Assembly (NCBI GenBank): GCA_012837935.1
Contig: DUQG01000032.1
Span: 1-64,000, forward strand
Source of the DNA: Bacteroidales bacterium
GTDB lineage: Bacteria; Bacteroidota; Bacteroidia; Bacteroidales; Paludibacteraceae
Reading direction: 5' to 3'
DNA length: 64,000 nt
Numbering within the stretch: the first letter of the stretch is position 1; each line of letters starts with the position of its first letter. The notes under the pieces were generated by a model. The model made no database searches. It was not told the DNA's origin and worked only from the letters and a program-made list of their open reading frames with translations. The position numbers were made by a program, and so were the translations under genes. Of the stretch, positions 8,352 to 16,336 are shown one piece after another.

Positions 8352-8930
8352 TTAGTAGTTTTGTCTCTCTTCTTCAAAGTAAGATTGTGGGTGAGCACAT
8401 GCAGGACACATATCGGGTGCTTCTTTACCAACATACACGTAACCGCAGTTGCGACATTGCCAAGAAATTTCTTCATCACGAGTGAAAACTTGGTCTTTTT
8501 CTACTTTTTCAAGTAGTCTGCGATAGCGTTTTTCGTGTTGAAGTTCAGCAGTTGCGATATTTCTCCATGCTTCTGCAATTTCAGGGAAACCTTCTTTTTC
8601 TGCAACATCAGCAAAGTGTGGGTAGTCTTTTGACCATTCTTCGTTTTCACCTTCAGCAGCTGCTAATAAGTTTTCAGCAGTTGTTCCTTCGATTCCTGCA
8701 GGATAAGTTGCTGTGATTTCAAGCATTCCACCTTCTAAGAAACGGAAGAATTTTTTTGCGTGTTCCAATTCTTGCTCAGCAGTTTCCAAGAAAATAGCGG
8801 CAATTTGCTCGTAACCTTCTTTTTTCGCTATTTTAGAAAACATAGTATAGCGACTGCGTGCTTGGCTTTCGCCTGCAAATGATTTCAATAAGTTTTGTTC
8901 GGTTTGTGTACCTTTAAGACTTTTCTTCAT
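8352..8930 (-). CDS. rbr: Rubrerythrin
   Basis: 192 residues, the classical length. Rubrerythrin is a cytoplasmic non-haem iron peroxidase that reduces hydrogen peroxide in anaerobes and microaerophiles. The N-terminal four-helix domain carries diiron ligands in FAGESQARSRY, ETAEQELEHAKKF and ATAELQHEKRY. The C-terminal rubredoxin-like knuckle is CRNCGYVY and CPACAHPQSYF (residues about 158-188). It is transcribed alone: a consensus promoter lies upstream (8977-9007) and a terminator downstream (8298-8330). Its presence fits an anaerobic host exposed to occasional oxygen. Confidence 0.96.
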   Translation of the reverse strand: MKKSLKGTQTEQNLLKSFAGESQARSRYTMFSKIAKKEGYEQIAAIFLETAEQELEHAKKFFRFLEGGMLEITATYPAGIEGTTAENLLAAAEGENEEWSKDYPHFADVAEKEGFPEIAEAWRNIATAELQHEKRYRRLLEKVEKDQVFTRDEEISWQCRNCGYVYVGKEAPDMCPACAHPQSYFEEERQNY

Positions 8931-8976
8931 AACTAATAAAAATTTTATGTGTTAGTATAATCAATCTCTCTAACAA

Positions 8977-9007
8977 CAAAAATAGCAAATTTGTTGTCTT
9001 TATCAAA
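8977..9007 (-). promoter_or_regulatory. Promoter for rubrerythrin
   Basis: Minus-strand reading gives TTTG (complement of 9004-9007), 19 bases, then TATTTTTG (complement of 8977-8984). This is an excellent match to the Bacteroidetes consensus, with the start near 8970, about 40 bases before the ATG. Confidence 0.7.
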
Positions 9008-9114
9008 AAAACAAGGAAGATATTTGAGCTGAAATTTACTATTAAATTTTACAATATTCACAATTTTGGGCTATTGTAGAGCGTTTATTGCTTTTTATTT
9101 AGTCTGATTCTAAA

Positions 9115-11034
9115 TTAGTTTAATGCGATTTTAATACCAGTATTGAAATTTATTCCCGGTTGCTCGATGCCGCCAAATTCTACATATTTTTGATTGAGAA
9201 TATTGTTTAGTTCTGCAAAAAATGTAAGTCGTTTGTCTTTGTACATTAATTTCGTGTTAAGCATCCAATAGGGTTTATAATTAACTGGATTTTTAGTTAC
9301 AAAGTCGGTGTAAGTACCGCTTCTGTCAAACATAGCTAAGTTCCAGTGCATGGATGTTTTTGAGAAAAGAGCATGATTCAAATTGAGAACCAATTTGTGT
9401 TTCAAGTAGTCCAGTGCATATTTGCTGTCGAAACCTTCCGCTTTTTTGTCCAGACTTAAAAATGAATAGTTGGCTCTTATGGATTGTAAAAACGTATTTT
9501 TGAAACGATACTCGCCACTAAACTCAAAACCCATAGCGTTCACATTGGTCAGATTGCGACTTTCCCATTTTTCGGTATCGGGTTCTTTTATCCAGTCGAT
9601 AATATTATTGCCAAGACGATAAAAAGCAGATGCTTCTACAGTCCAATCCATTGGATTGATTTTAGTTCCTAGTTCAAAGGTCGTAGATTTTTCAGGTTTT
9701 AAATTCGGGTTACTGATTTGCGTAGCACTTTGGTAATATAAGTCGGTAAATGTAGGTAAGCGAATAGCAGAGTTGGCATTTACGAAAATTCGTGAATAGT
9801 TCGTTGGTCTGTAGGCCAAATCAGCGCCGCCGTTTGCGTGTGTGCCAAATTGCTTGTTTTGTGTAATAGCAAATCCGCCTGACGCATACCACTTTCCAAA
9901 AACAGCACTATGGTCGAAGAAAAGTGTAGAAAGCAGTCTGTTTGCTTCTTTGGTGAAGTTTTTATCCGTTTCAAAAGGAACTTTCTTCAGTTCGTCTATC
10001 GCTGTGCCCAACACTGTACTGTAAATATGCTCGTTACGAATGTCTGCTCCGAGTGATGATTTTCCTAACTTCCAGGAATAAGAAATTGTTGCTTTTCCGC
10101 CCGCAACGTCAGTTTGGTGATAGTTGTGGTCTTTGTACCAAGGAAAAGATTCTGCTCCTTCAAAGTTTCTGAACAACTCAAAGCGGTCGTGATGCTGTCG
10201 CCAATAGACTTGCGAAGTTAAGTTCCAACTTCCTGTGTGCAACTTCCAATCCAGCGCCGAAAACATCGTTTTAGTATGTTCAAATTGATTGGGGAATTTT
10301 TCGCTGTAAAAGCTATTTGCCCCGAATGATTTCTGTTGATATGCCAATTGCAGGTTAAATTTTCCTGCTTTGTCGGTTTTTACGCTGCTTTGAATATAGG
10401 CGTTAACGATATTAAAATCGGTGTTATTAATGTAGCCGTCGCTTTTTCGGTGCGAAATAGAGCCTAAAGTGTTAAATTTTCCATCCGTATAATTCCCCGT
10501 TAGCACGTTGGAAAGGTAGCCGTAACTTCCGGCTTCAGTTTGAAGGGATACGTTACTTTGGCTTTTTTCATCCGTAATAATATTGATTGCACCACTAAAT
10601 GCATTGGGTCCAAGCAATCTTGCCGATGAGCCTTGCAGAATTTCTATACGACTCACATCGCTCAAGTCAAGCGGAATATCCAGATTGTAATGGCCCGTTT
10701 GTGGGTCGGTAATATTTACGCCATTCAGCAGTACTAAAATTTGGTCGAATGAACCTCCTCGAATGCTCACATCCGCCTGCACTCCATACATTCCACGCTG
10801 ACGTACATCGATTCCGCTGATATAATCCAGTAAATCGTTGATATCACGAACAGCGATTTTCTCAATTTCCTGTTTGTCAATTACGCTGACAATTCTTCCA
10901 AGGTTGGAATACATTTTTGTGCGTCCGGCAACAACTTCCAACTCATTTAACTCAATTTCTTGCTCAGGAATTTCTGCTTTTGTATTTAGAAAAAGGCAAG
11001 TAAAAATAATTAAAAGAGTAATTTTTTGTTTCAT
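9115..11034 (-). CDS. TonB-dependent outer membrane receptor (BtuB-like)
   Basis: 639 residues. A signal peptide (LLIIFTCLFLNTKA) is followed by a TonB box-like region, then a plug domain at about 45-155 with DVSIRGGSFDQILVLLNGV and EILQGSSARLLGPNAFSGAINI. A 22-strand barrel follows, containing LRPEKS-type sequence NPNLKPEKSTTFELG, a common landmark. The compact size and lack of a carboxypeptidase-like N-terminal domain resemble BtuB/cobalamin or siderophore receptors rather than SusC. No cobalamin riboswitch is visible upstream, so the ligand is open. It is the last gene of a minus-strand unit with an unknown 109-residue protein and a DUF6242-like lipoprotein, separated from them by an internal hairpin (11048-11086). 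Confidence 0.88.
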   Translation of the reverse strand: MKQKITLLIIFTCLFLNTKAEIPEQEIELNELEVVAGRTKMYSNLGRIVSVIDKQEIEKIAVRDINDLLDYISGIDVRQRGMYGVQADVSIRGGSFDQILVLLNGVNITDPQTGHYNLDIPLDLSDVSRIEILQGSSARLLGPNAFSGAINIITDEKSQSNVSLQTEAGSYGYLSNVLTGNYTDGKFNTLGSISHRKSDGYINNTDFNIVNAYIQSSVKTDKAGKFNLQLAYQQKSFGANSFYSEKFPNQFEHTKTMFSALDWKLHTGSWNLTSQVYWRQHHDRFELFRNFEGAESFPWYKDHNYHQTDVAGGKATISYSWKLGKSSLGADIRNEHIYSTVLGTAIDELKKVPFETDKNFTKEANRLLSTLFFDHSAVFGKWYASGGFAITQNKQFGTHANGGADLAYRPTNYSRIFVNANSAIRLPTFTDLYYQSATQISNPNLKPEKSTTFELGTKINPMDWTVEASAFYRLGNNIIDWIKEPDTEKWESRNLTNVNAMGFEFSGEYRFKNTFLQSIRANYSFLSLDKKAEGFDSKYALDYLKHKLVLNLNHALFSKTSMHWNLAMFDRSGTYTDFVTKNPVNYKPYWMLNTKLMYKDKRLTFFAELNNILNQKYVEFGGIEQPGINFNTGIKIALN

Positions 11035-11047
11035 GTTTTTTTAATAA

Positions 11048-11086
11048 AAAAGTTGGAACAGAGCGTTTAATCTCTATTCCAACTTT
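11048..11086 (-). terminator. Intra-operon hairpin upstream of the TonB receptor gene
   Basis: Stem AAAGTTGGAA(T)AGAG / CTCT(G)TTCCAACTTT followed on the minus strand by TTTATTAAAAAA. It overlaps the stop codon of the 109-residue gene and lies 14 bases before the TonB receptor start. It could lower or regulate read-through into the receptor gene. Confidence 0.6.
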
Positions 11087-11403
11087 AAGTTTCTAATATA
11101 ATAATGTCTCAAACCATAGACAGGAATGTCTATAGCCAATACTTGTAAATTTGTTTGCAATAAGTTGTCAAAAAGCAGATCTTCCGCTTCTTCTGCTTCG
11201 TCAAAAGTTTTAAGCAAATTACCTGCAAAAACAGCATTTGCCACCAAAAGCGAATTGGTTTTTAAAGAAGTTCTGTCGCAAATACCCGCTTTTATTTTCC
11301 CGATTGAGATAACTTTATTCAATCCGGCAAATACAGCATAGCTTTTTCGTGTCCAGCGACGGAAACGAATATCTTTGACACTATTTGTTTGCTGTTTTTT
11401 CAA
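11074..11403 (-). CDS. Small conserved-looking hypothetical protein
   Basis: 109 residues, basic N-terminus (MKKQQTNSVKDIRFRRWTRKSYAVF), no signal peptide and no membrane segment. The central part is Ala/Leu-rich with an acidic DEAEEAEDLLFDN stretch. I do not recognise a family. It lies 24 bases after the DUF6242-like lipoprotein gene and 39 bases before the TonB receptor gene on the same strand, so it is probably cotranscribed. Its uniform codon use and tight packing argue for a real gene. A role linked to the receptor is inference from context only. Confidence 0.65.
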   Translation of the reverse strand: MKKQQTNSVKDIRFRRWTRKSYAVFAGLNKVISIGKIKAGICDRTSLKTNSLLVANAVFAGNLLKTFDEAEEAEDLLFDNLLQTNLQVLAIDIPVYGLRHYYIRNLKLE

Positions 11404-11427
11404 AATACTCAGCCTGCGAAAAGATAA

Positions 11428-12852
11428 TTAGTATTTAGTCGGGTCTTCTGCGTAGTCGATGAAGTTGTAGAAGTTTACTTTTACCTTCCACACATCAGAA
11501 AGTGGTCCATTTTTGGATTTTCCACCAACAATGTACATGCTCTTATCCTTTTCGTCGTGAATAATTGAAGCATTTGTACGGAACGTGTAGTTCGCAGGAA
11601 GTCTGTTTTGAAGCGTATCCGGTTTTATCCACGTAAGTCCTTGATCAATAGATTGACGAAGTTGCACGATGGTATCACCAATTTCGTTGTAACCCGGTGA
11701 GCCGCCCAATAAAAGCAATTTGCTACCGTAATAGGCAATTCCTGCATCTTGCACGGGATTTAATCGGTATGTTTTATGCTGTAAATTTACCCAATAGAGT
11801 GTGTCAACACCCATAATGTTTTCGGCAGACCAACGTGTAGAAAGGATATTGCCGTTTGCATCTTTTCCGCCGATTACAATTACTTTTTCTCTTCCGATGG
11901 CAGGTTTGAATCTTGTTGCAGCAAAGTTATCTACAGGAAAATTGGTAAATGCTCTTTTTTCTGCGAAAGTCCAATTTACACCGTCAGTAGAGCTGACAAT
12001 TCTAACTGTGTTGTCGGTTTTGTGCTGAGCTACTGCCCAAACTTTATCCTTAAACGTGAATAACAATGCTTGATAGTTGTAGTTCGTATCGGCATTAAGC
12101 ATTTCTTTTGTCCAATCTGTTCCGTTGGTGGATGTGTAAATTTCGCTGCCGTTGTGAAGTAGCATCATTTTATCGCCAAACACCAAAATATTTCTAAGTT
12201 TTGCACCTAATGGTAGTCCATTGATAACGCCTGCAGCAGTCCAATTGCTCGCATCCGTAGATGTGAAAAGGGAATTACTTGTGCCGTAATCAAAGAAATA
12301 GTAGAATTTACCGTTTAGCAGAACAGCTTTTTGGTTTTCAGACGCTGTGGTAGCTACATTTTTCTGCAATTCAGTCCATGTGTGCAAGTAGGTTTCCACT
12401 TTATGCACACGAAGTTCAATGGTGTAAGACTGGGATGTTTTTCCGTCAGTTGCAAAGTTTTTGATTTTTACAGGTTTAGTAAAATCCACGTGACGTGATG
12501 TCATTCCTGAGTTGTTGGCGTAGCTACTGTAATAGATGCTTCCTGACGGAGCTTCAGGTACGGTATCATTGATAATAAATCCGTTGGTGCTACCAAAACT
12601 AAAACTTACATACAAGCTATCCACTTTAGTTCCATATGGCAATGAATCCACGTTGAAAATTAAGCTATCGGTTTGATTAATAGTGAAAACCGCTAATGAA
12701 GCGTTGGGTGAACTGTCATTATACAGAATAGAAACACCTAAAACACGTGCGTCATCGGAAGGATTTACTAATTTTGGCTCTGTTTTACAAGCTGAAATGA
12801 TTACAACTAAAATGAGTAAGTATTTCCAGTATCTAAGACCTAAATTTTTCAT
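11428..12852 (-). CDS. Outer-membrane-type lipoprotein, DUF6242/kelch-like
   Basis: 474 residues from the ATG at 12852. A longer frame to 12897 adds 15 residues before the signal peptide and is less likely. Residues 1-21 are a lipoprotein signal (KYLLILVVIISAC) with Cys at the lipobox. After it comes a beta-rich N-terminal domain (NPSDDARVLGVSILYN), then repeated segments with TSTDASNWTAAG, TSTNGTDWTKE and SSTDGVNWTFA. These are sialidase- or kelch-like propeller blades. The make-up resembles Bacteroidales DUF6242 proteins, whose function is not known. As first gene of the unit with the TonB receptor it may be a surface partner of that receptor (inference). Confidence 0.78.
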   Translation of the reverse strand: MKNLGLRYWKYLLILVVIISACKTEPKLVNPSDDARVLGVSILYNDSSPNASLAVFTINQTDSLIFNVDSLPYGTKVDSLYVSFSFGSTNGFIINDTVPEAPSGSIYYSSYANNSGMTSRHVDFTKPVKIKNFATDGKTSQSYTIELRVHKVETYLHTWTELQKNVATTASENQKAVLLNGKFYYFFDYGTSNSLFTSTDASNWTAAGVINGLPLGAKLRNILVFGDKMMLLHNGSEIYTSTNGTDWTKEMLNADTNYNYQALLFTFKDKVWAVAQHKTDNTVRIVSSTDGVNWTFAEKRAFTNFPVDNFAATRFKPAIGREKVIVIGGKDANGNILSTRWSAENIMGVDTLYWVNLQHKTYRLNPVQDAGIAYYGSKLLLLGGSPGYNEIGDTIVQLRQSIDQGLTWIKPDTLQNRLPANYTFRTNASIIHDEKDKSMYIVGGKSKNGPLSDVWKVKVNFYNFIDYAEDPTKY

Positions 12853-12983
12853 TTGTCTATCTTGTTTTGTATAAAAATTTTCTAAAAACGAGTACAAAGT
12901 TAAAAAACAATTTGCACTAATAGGCTTTTAGATTGAATATTTATTTTTTTTTATAGAATAAGCTCTTTTCTAAATAAATTGTT

Positions 12984-13748
12984 TTATAGTTTGATGGTAA
13001 CTTCAACCGGACAATGGTCAGAGTGATAGGCGTCAGAAAGAATTCGTGCTGACGCTAAATTGTCTTTCAGCGTATCGCTAATCCAATGATAATCAATACG
13101 CCAGCCTAAGTTTTTGTCACGTGCAGCCGTGCGGTAGCTCCACCAACTGTAATTATCGCCGCTTTTGTCAAACTCACGGAAGCTGTCAATCATTCCCGAA
13201 ACTTCGTAATTATCCAGCCATTCGCGCTCTTCCGGTAAAAACCCTGAAACACCCACTTGACGTTCAGGATTGTGAATATCAATAGGTTTATGACAAATAT
13301 TATAGTCGCCGGAAACGATGATATTTGGTCTTGTTAAACGTAGATTGTCGAGAAAAACCTGAAAGTCTGCAAGAAATTCCATTTTGAAATCTTGTCGAAT
13401 ATCGCCTGCACTGCCGGAAGGGAAATAGGCAGAAACGATACTAAGGTCGCCAAAATCCGCACGTAACACTCTGCCTTCTGCATCGTACTTTTCATTATCC
13501 ATGCCCATTACGATATTGTCGGGTGGCATTTTTGTGAAAATAGCTACGCCGCTGTATCCTTTCTTTTCGGCAGAATGGAAAAAACAAAAGTAGCCCATTT
13601 TGTTAAATATATCGGTTTCGATTTGTTCGGGTTGAGCTTTTGTTTCCTGAATGCAAAGCACGTCCGGACTTTCACTTTTAATCCAATCTGCCAAACCTTT
13701 TCGCATTGCAGCGCGAATGCCGTTAACATTATAAGAGATGATTTTCAT
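12984..13748 (-). CDS. xth: Exodeoxyribonuclease III / AP endonuclease (ExoA type)
   Basis: 254 residues. Mg-dependent endonuclease/exonuclease/phosphatase fold; cuts 5' to abasic sites in base excision repair. Conserved motifs are SYNVNGIRAA at the N-terminus (metal-binding Asn), CIQETKAQ (Glu), GDYNICHKPID (Asp and Asn), and the C-terminal SDHCPV with the catalytic His. Arg and Trp residues around WSYRTAARDKNLGWRIDY belong to the DNA-binding surface. Length and motifs match ExoA/Xth. The roughly 250 bases upstream contain A/T-rich direct repeats of TTAAG words and no other gene. Confidence 0.95.
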   Translation of the reverse strand: MKIISYNVNGIRAAMRKGLADWIKSESPDVLCIQETKAQPEQIETDIFNKMGYFCFFHSAEKKGYSGVAIFTKMPPDNIVMGMDNEKYDAEGRVLRADFGDLSIVSAYFPSGSAGDIRQDFKMEFLADFQVFLDNLRLTRPNIIVSGDYNICHKPIDIHNPERQVGVSGFLPEEREWLDNYEVSGMIDSFREFDKSGDNYSWWSYRTAARDKNLGWRIDYHWISDTLKDNLASARILSDAYHSDHCPVEVTIKL

Positions 13749-13999
13749 TGTGATTTTGAGTTTTACGCTAAAATTTTATGTTTTTCTTGACACATAGTTT
13801 TTTAGCGTTTTCACATAGTAACATATAGTTTTAAAAAGTCATTTTTTAGAACATATAGGAAAATATGATTATCGTATTCTTTATCTAAAAGTTTCTTTAA
13901 CATTAAGGCATTAAGGTGTGGTTAAGGTGTTCATTAAGAAAGACTTAATGTGCCTAAATTTCTTAATAAACTTAATGTTTTAAGAATAACAATCTAAAA

Positions 14000-14758
14000 T
14001 TAGGAATTCACTTCTTTTACTTTTTTAAATAATTCGGAAGCAAACACAAAGTCATTCAACTCTTGCACGTCGGAATTAAATATCATTTTGTTATTTCCTT
14101 CCCACGCTTTTCTACCTTTATTTATAAAAAGAATATAATCCCCGATTTCCATCACCGAGTTCATATCGTGTGAGTTGATAATGGTAGTAATATTGTATTC
14201 TTGTGTAATTTCTTGAATCAATTTATCGATTATCAGTGCTGTTTTTGGGTCAAGTCCTGAGTTTGGTTCGTCGCAGAAAAGGTATTTCGGATTTAATGCA
14301 ATAGCACGTGCAATAGCCACACGTTTCTGCATACCACCGCTAATTTCGGAAGGGAAAAGGTCAAATGCTTTATTGGTTAAATCCACTCTCTCCAGACAGA
14401 AAATAGCTCGTTTCTCCATTTCGGCTTTCGTTTCCGATGAGAACATTTCCAGCGGATACATCACATTTTCCATCACGGTAAGTGAGTCAAACAGAGCTGA
14501 GCCTTGAAACAGCATTCCCACTTCACGACGCAGTTTGCGAATTTCCTTCATCTGCATATCGGGAAGGTTTCTGCCATCGTATTCAATGCTGCCGGAGTCA
14601 ATGCGATGTAGTCCGATAATGCTTTTCATCAAAACCGTTTTTCCCGAACCGCTCGCCCCGATAATCATGTTGCATTTTCCATTTTCAAAAACGCCTGAAA
14701 TGTCGAACAGCACCTGATTTTCATCAAAGGATTTATTTAAATTTTTTACTTCAATCAT
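14000..14758 (-). CDS. ABC transporter ATP-binding protein, MlaF-like
   Basis: 252 residues, cytoplasmic ATPase. Walker A GASGSGKT, signature SGGMQKR, Walker B YLFCDEP and the H-loop INSHD are all present. The SGGMQKR form and the partner permease place it with MlaF of the phospholipid-trafficking Mla/Tgt group. It follows the permease gene by 3 bases, so the two are translated together. No MlaD (MCE) gene is beside it; in Bacteroidetes that component may lie elsewhere. Function in outer-membrane lipid asymmetry is inferred from the family. Confidence 0.9.
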   Translation of the reverse strand: MIEVKNLNKSFDENQVLFDISGVFENGKCNMIIGASGSGKTVLMKSIIGLHRIDSGSIEYDGRNLPDMQMKEIRKLRREVGMLFQGSALFDSLTVMENVMYPLEMFSSETKAEMEKRAIFCLERVDLTNKAFDLFPSEISGGMQKRVAIARAIALNPKYLFCDEPNSGLDPKTALIIDKLIQEITQEYNITTIINSHDMNSVMEIGDYILFINKGRKAWEGNNKMIFNSDVQELNDFVFASELFKKVKEVNS

Positions 14759-14761
14759 GGC

Positions 14762-15502
14762 TTAATTCAACATTAAATTAGTGATTAACAAGTTGAAAAA
14801 CAGGATCAAAATGCTGCTGTTAACCACGGCATTTGTACTTGCTTTACCCACGTCCAAAGCTCCGCCATAAGCGAAATATCCGTAGTAGGACGCCACAGAT
14901 GAGATAATAAAGGCAAAAACAAGCGATTTTACAACCGAATAAAAAATATAGTAGGGGACAAAAGCATATTGAATTCCCAAAAGGTAGTCAGCTACAGTGA
15001 TTATGTCAGAAAACATGCCCACCAAATAACCGCCCACAAGTCCAATTGCCATACTGAAAATTACCAAAAAAGGCATCATCACAATGAAAGCTGTAATTTT
15101 TGGTAAAATCAAGTAGTTGGCTGAATTTACACCCATAATTTCAATGGCGTCAATCTGTTCGGTAATTCGCATGGTACCAATTTCGGAAGCAATATTAGAC
15201 CCCACTTTGCCCGCCAAAATCAGACACATAATGGTGGATGAAAATTCAAGTAGAAGTGTATCGCGAGTAACCAATCCCGTACTGTAAGTCGGTAAAAGCG
15301 GGTTTTCGGTATTTAATTTGGTTTGGATAGTTAGAATGGCACCGATAAAAATGGAAATAATGATAACAATCGGCAGAGAAGCCAGTCCAAGTTTTTCAAC
15401 TTCCTTCGGAAACTGTCGCCAAAACATTTTCCAACGGTCAGGTTTTGTAAAGACTTTATGCATTAACATTGCATACTGTCCTGTTTGGTATAGGTAGTTC
15501 AT
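14762..15502 (-). CDS. MlaE-family ABC transporter permease
   Basis: 246 residues, inner membrane, with five to six hydrophobic segments. Family landmarks are GAILTIQ near residue 55, the GKVGSNIASEIGTMRITEQIDAIEIMG core, and the C-terminal YFAYGGALDVGKASTNAVV. The core motif contacts the ATPase. It is first gene of the two-gene unit with the MlaF-like ATPase. A consensus promoter lies 22 bases upstream (15524-15553). Confidence 0.92.
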   Translation of the reverse strand: MNYLYQTGQYAMLMHKVFTKPDRWKMFWRQFPKEVEKLGLASLPIVIIISIFIGAILTIQTKLNTENPLLPTYSTGLVTRDTLLLEFSSTIMCLILAGKVGSNIASEIGTMRITEQIDAIEIMGVNSANYLILPKITAFIVMMPFLVIFSMAIGLVGGYLVGMFSDIITVADYLLGIQYAFVPYYIFYSVVKSLVFAFIISSVASYYGYFAYGGALDVGKASTNAVVNSSILILFFNLLITNLMLN

Positions 15503-15523
15503 ACTTTACTTCAAAAATTTTTA

Positions 15524-15553
15524 CAAAGATAAAACGAAAAAGAGAAATTCAAA
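15524..15553 (-). promoter_or_regulatory. Promoter for the MlaE/MlaF-like pair
   Basis: Minus-strand TTTG (complement of 15550-15553), 18 bases, TATCTTTG (complement of 15524-15531). The transcription start would be near 15517, giving a very short leader. Confidence 0.65.
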
Positions 15554-15593
15554 ACTGAATTTCTCTTTTCTATTTCTTTTCTTTTTTGAAAGA

Positions 15594-15941
15594 TTAGTAA
15601 CGTCTTTCTTTGATACGCGCTTTTTTACCTGTACGTTCACGTAGGTAGTATAGTTTAGCACGACGTACTTTACCTCTTTTATTTACCGTAATGGTTTCTA
15701 CGAATGGTGAATCCATCGGGAAAATACGCTCAACGCCCACGTTACCGGACATTTTACGCACTGTAAAGCGTTTTTTGTTCAAGTGACCAACGATTTTGAT
15801 AACATCGCCTCTAAATTCCTGAATACGTTCTTTGTTACCCTCTTTAATGCGGTATCCAACAGTTACGGTATCACCGGCTTTGAACGCAGGAAAGTTTTTC
15901 TCTTGGTCAAATGCTTGTTCTGCAACTTTTATTAAGTCCAT
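15594..15941 (-). CDS. rplS: 50S ribosomal protein L19
   Basis: 115 residues, normal length. L19 sits at the 30S-50S interface and contacts the bridge region. Conserved sequence includes FKAGDTVTVGYRIKEG, RIQEFRGDVI, TVRKMSGNVGVERIFP and KVRRAKLYYLRE at the C-terminus. It appears monocistronic, with a TATTTTTG promoter about 95 bases upstream. Confidence 0.97.
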   Translation of the reverse strand: MDLIKVAEQAFDQEKNFPAFKAGDTVTVGYRIKEGNKERIQEFRGDVIKIVGHLNKKRFTVRKMSGNVGVERIFPMDSPFVETITVNKRGKVRRAKLYYLRERTGKKARIKERRY

Positions 15942-16035
15942 GATTTAATTTGTTATAAAGTTGATACTATGCGTAATATTCACAGACTTATTCGGTTTTT
16001 CCTTGCTGCCAGAGATTACGCTGAATTTTGGGTTG

Positions 16036-16067
16036 CAAAAATACTACTTTTATTTTAAATAGACAAG
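16036..16067 (-). promoter_or_regulatory. Promoter for rplS
   Basis: Minus-strand CTTG (complement of 16064-16067), 20 bases, TATTTTTG (complement of 16036-16043). It predicts a leader of roughly 85-90 bases before rplS. The rest of the 395-base gap to 16336 is A/T-rich and holds the REP-like element below. Confidence 0.6.
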
Positions 16068-16109
16068 AAAATGAGAAAAGATTTTTATGACTATCTGCAA
16101 AACTTCTTA

Positions 16110-16246
16110 ATCAATTGAAACGTCCCTTTAGGGCGTGGGTAAATAGTTGGAAATTCAATCGGCTTTAGCCGAAATTTAAATAATCTTGGGCTAAAGCCCA
16201 CTGTTAAAAACGTTTTGCCCTTGAGTTAAAACTCGTGGTAATTGAT
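16110..16246. repeat. Four-hairpin REP-like element, copy 2
   Basis: Outer arms ATCAATT / AATTGAT, then ACGTCCCTTTAGGGCGT, GGCTTTAGCC, GGGCTAAAGCCC, and a final GAGTTAAAACTC next to CGTGG. The two inner hairpins are the best conserved across the four copies; the outer hairpins have drifted but keep pairing potential. Confidence 0.8.
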
Positions 16247-16336
16247 AAGTATTTTAGGACACATTGCGGATAATCATAAGTATTTTTAAGAATTTTCTTC
16301 GCTTGAGCTTTACTTATCAAACAATTATCTCTTTTT

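Noticed and set aside
12853..12983. Possible cobalamin riboswitch ahead of the TonB receptor operon
   Set aside because: The gap is only about 130 bases and A/T-rich, without the conserved B12-box sequence or the needed stems.
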